Shown piece after piece: positions 34,603 to 41,864 of a stretch of DNA of 64,000 nt. The stretch is from Bacteroidia bacterium (GTDB lineage Bacteria > Bacteroidota > Bacteroidia > M30B66). The position numbers were made by a program, and so were the translations under genes. Position 1 is the stretch's first letter, and the number at the start of each line of letters is the position of its first letter. The stretch is from contig JAGYKL010000017.1 in assembly GCA_018401705.1 (NCBI GenBank), positions 1 to 64,000 of the forward strand. Reading direction: 5' to 3'. The notes beneath the pieces were generated by a model. The model did not search any database. It saw nothing but the letters and a program-made list of their open reading frames with translations, and was not told the DNA's origin.

Positions 34603-37243
34603 TTGTTAAAACAGTGGCATTGAGGGTGTCTCCATCTTCAACTGTGTGTGTCTTGTATTTATTACTTTCCCCATGCTGCTTCAACACCCCATTCACATAA
34701 AACTTATAATTATATTGATTTGCTGGTGATGCTGTAAAAGTTGCCAGATAACCTTCTATGAGGGTATCGCGATTGGCGCTTAATTCTGCTTGAAGGCTGC
34801 ACACCCCACCCAAATTCAAAATAGCAGGATATGAGGTGATGGCAGCAGTACTTTTTACATTTCCATTGGTGCTTGTGCCTGAGTAAGCAGCATTGCCTTT
34901 ATCCTTCCAAGTGCTGCCATCCCAAAATGCTACGGAGGCATCTACGGGGGATGTGCTGTAACAAGGATTATTATCCCAACCTAAGCTTGGTGTTGTATTT
35001 TGTGTACCGAAAGTTCTGCCGATATTCCAATACCCACAGCGATTTATAAAGCCAATGCTGGTGTCTTTAGCTGTACGACTATACAAGGAATCCGGATCTT
35101 CCGGGATGTATTCAACTTTAAATGTGCTGTTTGATGCTACGGCATCTAGAGTTACAGGAGCATACACTCCGCCGCCGCCGACTGGATAAGTAAAGGCACT
35201 TGTGCCATACCTAAGCATGGGACCTTCTACATACGAACTGTCAGAACCTCCGGTAATGCTAGTGCCTAACGAAGCTACAAAGTTGTTTCCTGCCGTTGGC
35301 TTCATGATACCTTTTTGAAGGTTTAGATTCAAAGCTAAAGTGAGAGGCAAATCTATCATTAGATCTCCACTTGGTTTATCTACTGCTAAACGCACAAAGG
35401 TTGTACTTAGCGAATGACCTCTTGAGATGGTTTGATTGCCTGTACCATTAAAGCTGAAATAATTGTTGGTTTGCCCAAAGGCATGGGTGCCGGTAATATG
35501 TAAATCTTTCTTGAAATGATGAGGGCCTACATAACCAAATTCAAATGCTCCACTGCCACTTCTATCATAAATTACATCATTATGATACATACACGCTGCA
35601 CCTGAATAGTTAATTTGCCAAGTACCACTGCTGTGGGTCGATTTAAATGAAACCGGTCCATAACAAGTGAGATTGCCGCTACCCTGATCGGTAATATTGC
35701 CGGTTTTAATTAATGTTAATGAATCTGCATAGGTTCCACCTTGAATCATAATGGATGGAAATTCAGCTTTGAATTTTCCTAAAAATGATGAGCCTGCTCC
35801 CAGTGTTAAACGATTACCACTCCCTGTAGATGTTAAGTCTATCATTGAAGTGCCTAATTGATTATAATGGGTAAAGGTAATTCCTCCACTAAGGTTGGTG
35901 TAACTTAATGTACCTCCGCTTTGATGATTTAATCCACCAAAATAAATATTTCCTCCTGTTGAATTGATGGAAATATCGCCTGTTAGATTTAGTCTGTTAG
36001 CACCCATAATACCAATTGAAATTATTCCATTTGAAATAATTGTCTCTAAGTTACCGTTCATGGTATTCCCTAAACCACCACGGCAAAAAGATAAGTGTCC
36101 AGTAGAGGTGTTCTCTAAAGTCACATCTTGGTAAGAATCGCCAAAACCACCATCTAAGTAAAAGGAGCCACTTCCCGAATTTTTAAAATGCACAGCCCCA
36201 CTTGCTGTGATGGGTCCTGTGCTTTGATTTATGCCACTTCCTGTTTTTTCTAATTGACTAAAACCTTGAAATTCACATGCATGAATAAAAAAGTTTGAAG
36301 CTGAAAGACTAAGGCTATCTTCAAAAACAGATTCATTGTCCAACAAAAAGGAAGAATTTCCGCTTAAGCTTAAATATGTGGGAACGGCTACTGTTGAATT
36401 TAAAAATTTAACTTGACCTAAATCAAATCCACTTGTATCAATGCCAAGAGAAGCTGTAGAATCGAATAAACAATCTCGAAATTCAATTACAGAAGTGGAA
36501 AAAGTTCCAACAGCTGAGCTGTTTGATGAGAGCTTTACCAGGTTTAAAAAAGTTGTTGTTGAACTACTACTTCCAATTCGTATTCCTGAGGCAGCAGCAG
36601 ATGCTCCTCGCTGAAATAAAGTATATCCCTCAAATCGATTGCCATAAGATGATGTTCCAAAGATAAGCTCTCTGCCACCATTGGAAACAGCAAAAAGACT
36701 ATCTTCAAATACATCAGGATTTATAGAGCCGAAAATTAAAGGGCCAGAGCCTGATTGGATAATATGAGTTACCCCTTCAAAGGTATTTCCACCAGAACTT
36801 ATACTAGAAGACCCGGTGTATTCTAAAGAAACTTCGCCTTGATAGGTACTTGATGTTGTAATGATGGATGAACCCAAAGCACTTACGTCTACCAAAAATG
36901 TTGAAGAACTTGCATTGAAGGAGCCCGTTAAAAGTTTTCCATTTGAAACACTGCAAGAAGTAAATGAACCTGTGCCACTTACTGTTAAGGTATAAGTATT
37001 TAGGTCTAAGGTTGAACTGCTGGATAAGGTGAGCGAAGCAACTGTTCTATTGCCATCTAACACAGGCTGATTGGTTGTACTTGTAATGCTTACTGCATCG
37101 CTAGTAGTAGGCACTCCGCTGGGCGACCAATTGCTTGAAGTTGCCCAATCGGTGCTGCTTGAGCCCGTCCAAGTGTAGGATGTTTGAGAAAAACCATTCA
37201 GACTCAATAGCCCAAAGAGTAAAAAGAAGGTAAAGAATTTCAT
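34553..37243 (-). CDS. large secreted repeat protein (adhesin-like), 3' end frameshifted
   Basis: An 896-residue product with signal peptide MKFFTFFLLFGLLSLNGFSQ and the phrase WTGSSSTDWATSSNWSPSGVP, the usual first module of Bacteroidota adhesin-like cargo. Residues about 100-640 are serine/threonine/glycine-rich with irregular beta-helix-like repeats (GSGSFYLDGGFGDSYQDVTLEN). A further domain (FTYPVGGGGVYAPVTLDAVAS, SLGWDNNPC) precedes a module ending CIDSDFIQAIIFR. The frame stops where the protein text continues in another frame (DSINTQVKF), so the true C-terminus, including any sorting domain, is lost or lies further on. Probably a surface protein; ligand unknown. First large gene of the minus-strand cluster. 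Confidence 0.8.
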   Translation of the reverse strand: MKFFTFFLLFGLLSLNGFSQTSYTWTGSSSTDWATSSNWSPSGVPTTSDAVSITSTTNQPVLDGNRTVASLTLSSSSTLDLNTYTLTVSGTGSFTSCSVSNGKLLTGSFNASSSTFLVDVSALGSSIITTSSTYQGEVSLEYTGSSSISSGGNTFEGVTHIIQSGSGPLIFGSINPDVFEDSLFAVSNGGRELIFGTSSYGNRFEGYTLFQRGASAAASGIRIGSSSSTTTFLNLVKLSSNSSAVGTFSTSVIEFRDCLFDSTASLGIDTSGFDLGQVKFLNSTVAVPTYLSLSGNSSFLLDNESVFEDSLSLSASNFFIHACEFQGFSQLEKTGSGINQSTGPITASGAVHFKNSGSGSFYLDGGFGDSYQDVTLENTSTGHLSFCRGGLGNTMNGNLETIISNGIISIGIMGANRLNLTGDISINSTGGNIYFGGLNHQSGGTLSYTNLSGGITFTHYNQLGTSMIDLTSTGSGNRLTLGAGSSFLGKFKAEFPSIMIQGGTYADSLTLIKTGNITDQGSGNLTCYGPVSFKSTHSSGTWQINYSGAACMYHNDVIYDRSGSGAFEFGYVGPHHFKKDLHITGTHAFGQTNNYFSFNGTGNQTISRGHSLSTTFVRLAVDKPSGDLMIDLPLTLALNLNLQKGIMKPTAGNNFVASLGTSITGGSDSSYVEGPMLRYGTSAFTYPVGGGGVYAPVTLDAVASNSTFKVEYIPEDPDSLYSRTAKDTSIGFINRCGYWNIGRTFGTQNTTPSLGWDNNPCYSTSPVDASVAFWDGSTWKDKGNAAYSGTSTNGNVKSTAAITSYPAILNLGGVCSLQAELSANRDTLIEGYLATFTASPANQYNYKFYVNGVLKQHGESNKYKTHTVEDGDTLNATVLTIEGCIDSDFIQAIIFR

Positions 37244-37300
37244 AAGCTAATGAGTTTTATGGAGTCTTTATAAGAATTGAGTGGTAATGAAAGGCAATAA

Positions 37301-37732
37301 TTAATTGAGCATTCCGGTGTATGAGCCAAGAACTGCTCCTGTTGAAGAAAGAGCTTCAAGGCGCAGGTAGGCGAAGTCGCGGTTCACAAACTGCCCCAAT
37401 GCAAACTGACACATGATGCCTGTTCTTGAAAAGGATAAAAAGGCAGACCCAACTTCGCCCGAGAAATTAAAGCTATGATTTAGAATATCTGAAGCACCTT
37501 CTTCAGTACCTAGCTTAACTCTAATAGAAGCTATACCTGAAGTATCAGAAACCTCGCAAGAGAGTCCTTTTGCTACCGATGTTACAAGTTCAAGATTGCC
37601 GTATTCATCGTAGGTTGAGTCAACTTGAACATCTGTAGAAATACTTTCCACAAACTGAAAATTGATGCTTTGAGCTAGAGAGGTATTAATTGAAATTACA
37701 GCTATACATATATATAGTAAAATTGTTCTCAT
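37301..37732 (-). CDS. small secreted protein of unknown function
   Basis: A 143-residue protein with a signal peptide (MRTILLYICIAVISINTSLAQ). The remainder alternates hydrophobic and polar residues in a beta-sandwich manner (SIRVKLGTEEGASDILNHSFNF, YLRLEALSSTGAVLGSYTG) and has two cysteines. No sorting domain, so it is likely periplasmic or carried with a partner. It lies 57 bp upstream of the large adhesin-like gene on the same strand and may be co-transcribed. Ahead of it is a -7-like TACATTTA (37761-37754) and a run of nine C on its coding strand. Confidence 0.65.
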   Translation of the reverse strand: MRTILLYICIAVISINTSLAQSINFQFVESISTDVQVDSTYDEYGNLELVTSVAKGLSCEVSDTSGIASIRVKLGTEEGASDILNHSFNFSGEVGSAFLSFSRTGIMCQFALGQFVNRDFAYLRLEALSSTGAVLGSYTGMLN

Positions 37733-37753
37733 ATCATTTAAGTTTGATTGTCT

Positions 37754-37795
37754 TAAATGTAGAGAAGCATTATCGGTTTAATGTTAGGGGGGGGG
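37754..37795 (-). promoter_or_regulatory. candidate promoter with upstream poly-C tract
   Basis: On the minus strand, TACATTTA (37761-37754) has one mismatch to the -7 consensus and lies 21 nt before the ATG at 37732. Twenty-five nt further upstream is a run of nine C (nine G on plus, 37787-37795), next to where the -33 element should be. Such a homopolymer is unusual in this AT-rich sequence. Confidence 0.35.
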
Positions 37796-37923
37796 TGAAT
37801 TAATTGTTATGGAATTGTTAAGGGCCAAGTCTTTTAAATGAACTTAAAAACAATCAGGAGGTATTTCGAAATCAAAAGAATGCCTATTGAGACGCGATTA
37901 GCTTAAGAGCCGTTGCTTTGCAA

Positions 37924-38079
37924 ATGCCGTTTGACATTAACGCAATAAACAAAGGTTTTTCTTCGATAAATGAGATTGGGACGATTGACAAAAGCCGAAT
38001 TATTAAGGTGCTTGGAGAAATTAGTAAAAAAGAAATTATTCGATGTAAAGCTATTATTCAAGAAGCTTTAGTCGACTAA
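37924..38079 (+). pseudogene. C-terminal remnant of a MazF/PemK-like toxin
   Basis: A 51-codon frame (ATG 37924, stop 38077-38079) contains SINEIGTIDKSRIIKVLGEI followed by KKEIIRCKAIIQEAL. This matches the final third of MazF/PemK endoribonucleases, which read like LEQIRTIDKQRL followed by an amphipathic helix. The N-terminal SH3-like barrel with its RNA-cleaving residues is absent, and no antitoxin gene is adjacent, so it is probably a dead fragment. The rest of 37733-38067 shows no other gene. It overlaps the 3' end of the convergent lipoprotein gene by 12 bp. Confidence 0.5.
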
Positions 38080-38691
38080 AACAGAATCACCTTCCACAAT
38101 CTGAGTTGTATCTTTATTAAAAACCAAAGGACGAGCTTCCATCATCTTTTCAAGCACAAATAATGCTCCTGCCTTGGAAGCAGCGTTTTGTGGAATTGCA
38201 AAGAAAACCTTGTTTTCGGGAGAACTTCCTTGCAGCGGAACTGCAAAACCTTGAGTCAACACCCCATCAGAATACCTAAAAACATCAGCCGAAGTATCAA
38301 AAGTCTTTGAAATTGGAAGAAGTCGGTCAAAAGGGCCAAAAAGCCACTCACGTTGTAATGCCATTTCTAAATCTTTTCCCTTTATTGATACAATAGATGC
38401 ATTTGTTTCCAGTTGAAGAGAATCACGGATTGCATCCGGCGTTAAGCCGAAAACACTCACAATAAGATTTAATCTCGAAAAACTTGAGTCTGAATCTTCC
38501 TGAAATAATTCAGCCCAAAGCTCAAATTCTTCTTCAGGAACAAGCACTCTGATATTGCTAGCCCTTGCATCTGTGGTTATTTCATACCAGTTAAGTTTCC
38601 TTACATCGCGCTGTTTGCTTGGTTTGCAAGAAGAAATAAGCGATAAAATAATTGACGTAAAAAGTATTGAAAACAGTAACCGATTTTTCAT
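38068..38691 (-). CDS. putative lipoprotein of unknown function
   Basis: A 207-residue protein with a lipoprotein signal: MKNRLLFSILFTSIILSLISSC, where LISSC is the lipobox and Cys22 or so would be lipidated. The mature part contains a segment AIPQNAASKAGALFVLEKMMEA that loosely recalls the C-terminal part of extracellular solute-binding proteins, but the length is too short for that family and I do not assign it. It is divergent from pdeM and ends over the MazF-like remnant. Confidence 0.6.
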   Translation of the reverse strand: MKNRLLFSILFTSIILSLISSCKPSKQRDVRKLNWYEITTDARASNIRVLVPEEEFELWAELFQEDSDSSFSRLNLIVSVFGLTPDAIRDSLQLETNASIVSIKGKDLEMALQREWLFGPFDRLLPISKTFDTSADVFRYSDGVLTQGFAVPLQGSSPENKVFFAIPQNAASKAGALFVLEKMMEARPLVFNKDTTQIVEGDSVLVD

Positions 38692-38753
38692 GTGTGCAAG
38701 TTAACCATGATGCAGCTTATTTAGTTCAATTTGAACTTAATTTGCAATTGCAG

Positions 38754-39416
38754 ATGATTGAGTCGGAGCTTCAATTTAAAGAAATAAAGTTTGGTGGTGT
38801 AAACATGCTTTTACTTCCAGAAAAAGCTGTTTTTATGCCCGAAACTCAAAGTCTTTTAGTTGCTGATACTCATTTCGGCAAAGCAACTCATTTCAGAAAA
38901 GCCGGAATTCCTGTGAGCGACATGGTTTTTGTTGATGACCTCGAGCGCTTGAGCTCTGTTATTCAGAAAACCTCAGCCCTGGAACTCATCATTTTGGGCG
39001 ATCTTTTTCATTCTGACCATAATTCTGAATGGGAACGCTGGGGCGATTGGATTAAATCCTCAGGTTTGAAAAAAGTAAGACTCGTTCCCGGTAATCACGA
39101 TAAAGCAATTCTGAAATTACCTCCTTTGGAGGGATGTCAATTTGAAACTCCCTTGATGATTCAAAATAATATTGCTCTGTCTCATGAAGATGTGCCCTGC
39201 GATTTGCCTCTGATTCATGGTCATATTCATCCATCTGTCAGCCTGAAAGGCTTAGGAAAACAAGCAATTAAACTTCCCTGTTTTCATGTTTCAGAAACCA
39301 GAATGGTTATTCCTGCTTTTGGAAGCTTCACCGGCACGCATGCCGTAAAACCAAGAAAGGGTGACAGAGTTTTCGTTGTGCATCAGAACCTTATTCACGA
39401 AAGTAAATTGAAATAG
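38754..39416 (+). CDS. pdeM: ligase-associated DNA damage response endonuclease PdeM
   Basis: A 221-residue calcineurin-like metallophosphoesterase. Metal-binding motifs are visible in order: LLVADTHFGKATHFRKAGIP, GDLFHSDHNSEW, VPGNHDKAI and HGHIHPS. The THFGKATHFRKAGIPV block is diagnostic for the PdeM group, which in many Proteobacteria and Bacteroidota sits beside an ATP-dependent ligase and an Lhr-type helicase; no such partners lie in this window. I chose the ATG at 38754 since the upstream frame to 38667 overlaps the divergent lipoprotein gene. It converges on the vWA gene, with 3 bp between stops. Confidence 0.88.
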   Translation: MIESELQFKEIKFGGVNMLLLPEKAVFMPETQSLLVADTHFGKATHFRKAGIPVSDMVFVDDLERLSSVIQKTSALELIILGDLFHSDHNSEWERWGDWIKSSGLKKVRLVPGNHDKAILKLPPLEGCQFETPLMIQNNIALSHEDVPCDLPLIHGHIHPSVSLKGLGKQAIKLPCFHVSETRMVIPAFGSFTGTHAVKPRKGDRVFVVHQNLIHESKLK

Positions 39417-39419
39417 ATA

Positions 39420-40559
39420 TTATTTGCGCGACTGATTCTTGATTTCATCAAGCAAGACTCGTTCAGCCTGTCTGGATTTTTTCACTTCAACAACATTGCC
39501 TCCTCCAAGTTTGCTTAAAGATTGTAACATATCAAGGCCTTCGTCTTTACTTCCAAAAGCTACGATGGTCAAAAAGATTGGAGATTCTTTGTCGTTTGCT
39601 GCTTCTTCAATCAATTTTCGCTCTTTTCCACTTACTCTAAAAGCCCCGTCGGTTGCGAGAATAATGCGGTTATTTCCTCCTTTGATGTAGCTTTCTTTCG
39701 CCAAACGATAAGCTTTTTGCAAACCTTCACTGCCTGCAGTTTTACCTCCTGCCTGCATGGTGTCTATGTTTGCGTAAATCTCGTTCTTAAGGTTACCACT
39801 GCTTGGTTTTACCACAATCTCAGCTGCTGTTGAATATGCCACAACACTAATTTTATCGATTGGCCTAACGGGTTGAAGCAGCGTGTATATCGATTGTTTT
39901 AGCAAGGGCAACTTGTCCTCACTTTTCATTGAACCTGAAATATCTACAAGAAAGATAAGGTTGTTGGCTTTGTACAATCGCTCGTCGAGTTCTGTAAACA
40001 CATCTGGATTTGCAGGTGTTGTTTCTTCAATTTGAAGGGGCTTTTGAGGTTTAATCTCAGGTGTTTCCTGCCTTTGCGCAGCCAATGGCTCTATGGCGAT
40101 TGGCTCAAGTGCAATGATTGTTCTTGCACCACTTGCTCCAATATAAATTTGCTCAGTTTGAGGTGCATAACCGGCCGCCTTCACTTTAATTTCATAAGGC
40201 CCAATTGGAATTGTATTTTTTGAAATGCCATTATTTATTGGCCTGTCGGCCGATTCGTTTCTGATTGTTGACCTATAATTTAGCTCAGCAAGAGGAATTG
40301 GTTTTCCGGTTATTGCATCAGTTATTACCACTTCGTGGGATGCCAAAACGGGAATCATTGCAGCTTGGGATTTCTGATTGGTTTTTGGTTCAAAGTTCAC
40401 GCAAGCAGCAAGGTCATTACCAAGGAGCTTCATCAATTCCCCTTTGATTTTTATTTTTTGAGGCTTATCTGAAGCTGTGTGTAGCAAACTTATTTCCTCT
40501 GAAATCCTTCCGCGTTTAGCGGTATATAAAAAACGCAAATGAAGCGTATCGCCGGGCAT
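39420..40559 (-). CDS. von Willebrand factor A domain protein, 5' end truncated
   Basis: The 379-residue frame starts at an ATG inside a domain: codons upstream (TWADSPKGIDIYTTSKIMPGD) continue the beta-sandwich text PGDTLHLRFLYTAKRG until a stop near 40624, and no signal peptide is present. The region from about residue 75 to 155 is a carboxypeptidase-regulatory/PEGA-like module (VVITDAITGKPIPLAEL, PYEIKVKAAGYAPQTEQIYIG). Residues about 200-379 are a vWA domain with MIDAS motif DISGSMKSED. Such proteins are usually exported; this copy lacks its export signal and is likely a 5'-truncated gene. It abuts the decayed genes at 40855-41864. Confidence 0.75.
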   Translation of the reverse strand: MPGDTLHLRFLYTAKRGRISEEISLLHTASDKPQKIKIKGELMKLLGNDLAACVNFEPKTNQKSQAAMIPVLASHEVVITDAITGKPIPLAELNYRSTIRNESADRPINNGISKNTIPIGPYEIKVKAAGYAPQTEQIYIGASGARTIIALEPIAIEPLAAQRQETPEIKPQKPLQIEETTPANPDVFTELDERLYKANNLIFLVDISGSMKSEDKLPLLKQSIYTLLQPVRPIDKISVVAYSTAAEIVVKPSSGNLKNEIYANIDTMQAGGKTAGSEGLQKAYRLAKESYIKGGNNRIILATDGAFRVSGKERKLIEEAANDKESPIFLTIVAFGSKDEGLDMLQSLSKLGGGNVVEVKKSRQAERVLLDEIKNQSRK

Positions 40560-40854
40560 TATTTTTGAAGTTGTGTAAATGTCAATGCCTTTGGGCGAAT
40601 CGGCCCAAGTAAATACAACCTTATCTTAAGAAATTTTCAATATTAACATAGAACGCAAAGAGCGGCAGCTCCAGCTTTTAAAATCAAGTGTATTGGGTTC
40701 AATTTCAAGATTTTGTGCATTATTCGGGCAAAATAAAAAATATCAAATACCACTCAGAAAATTCTTCATGCTCAATTAACGCAGGTACAACTTAAGCATG
40801 TTATTCAACCTTTTCTCGTAAAACGTGTTTATTATTTCAAGTTTCTCTTCCATG

Positions 40855-41300
40855 ATTAAGAAAGGCAATTATCTCTCCGAAGTTTGAATTCCCCGATCAG
40901 CATGAGCAGGTTATTCATTTAACAGATTTCAAAGACAATAAAAATATAGTTATTTTCTTCTTTGAATCGTCTTGCTCCCGTTTGTATTAATGGTGGAAGC
41001 ATTTAACAAGGCATATTCTCAGTTTAGCGACTTAGATACTGTAATTATAGGCGTGAGTTCAGATGATGTTATCTCATGGTAGCCACTGCAAAGCGTAAAT
41101 TGCATTTTCTCTTGTGTCTGACATAAGTCAGCAATTAAGAAAACTGTTCATGTTAGACCGCGATTTGGCTCGCTACCCGGAAGAGTAACTTATGTAGTGA
41201 TAAAAGAGTTAATCCAAAACGTGATTTCCTCGGTTTTTGAGAGCAGTGCATGTTGAAGAAAGTTTGAAAAGCATTCGTGAACTCGAAATTCAAATGGGCA
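40855..41300 (+). pseudogene. decayed Bcp-type peroxiredoxin
   Basis: In successive frames this reads as a thioredoxin-dependent peroxiredoxin of the Bcp/PrxQ kind: ISPKFEFPDQHEQVIHLTDF, KDNKNIVIFFF, then a different frame with VEAFNKAYSQFSDLDTVIIG and VSSDDV, then SDISQQLRKLFMLDRDLARY, RVTYVV and finally HVEESLKSIRELEIQM. At least four frame changes and stops occur, and the region expected to hold the peroxidatic cysteine (normally TPGCT) reads ESSCSR. Not functional as written. Confidence 0.8.
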
Positions 41301-41302
41301 GG

Positions 41303-41864
41303 TATTGATTACGGCTCTAAGCTAGCCGGAACAACTGTAGTTTGTGCTGTTGACGAAACTCTGCGTTGCATATTTTACGCATCCGGTTAAAGAGGTTCAG
41401 ATGCTGATACATTTATCAGGAAACCGTTCTAAAACATAATATTCCTGAAATTTTCCTAGATGCTCCTTTGTCGCTTCCAGGAAGTATTTTGGCAAAGGAG
41501 ATTCCTATTTCTATCGACAAGCCGATATTGAACTTAAAGCTATGTCGCCCATGTTTTGGGTGGATTAACTGCGTGCAATGCAACTTAAAGAGATTTGGAT
41601 GCTTTGAATATTAAAGTGCATGAAACATATCCTTCGGCTTTGGTTAAGCAATTAAATTTTCAGCATTATTCAAAAAAGGGAGATAAAAATGAGCTTGCCC
41701 TTTTCCTGCAAAACCTTCAATTAAATGGGCTTACCTGGGATGCAACAAAAATCCTGAACTGGCATCATGTTGATGCTCTTTTAGCTGCTTTTTCTGGCTA
41801 TCGTTTCTTTAATAATCAGGCTATAATGATTGGCAATCCTGCCGAAGGCCTTATTATTTTTTAA
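41303..41864 (+). pseudogene. decayed RNase H-fold nuclease (DUF429-like)
   Basis: The text GIDYGSKLAGTTVVCAVDE, IPEIFLDAPLSLPG, YFYRQADIELKAMSPMFW and the C-terminal stretch ETYPSALVKQLNFQHYSKKG to HHVDALLAAFSGYRF matches predicted nucleases with an RNase H-like fold, whose first beta strand carries GxDxxx and whose middle carries xDAPLSLP. It is broken by an in-frame stop after FYASG, by a frame change near 41430 and again near 41510, and by a stop after FWVD. Only the last 89 codons (41595-41864) are one open frame. It follows the peroxiredoxin remnant directly. Confidence 0.75.

Noticed and set aside
38667-38753. Upstream start for pdeM
   Set aside because: It overlaps the divergent lipoprotein gene, and the family start fits the ATG at 38754.
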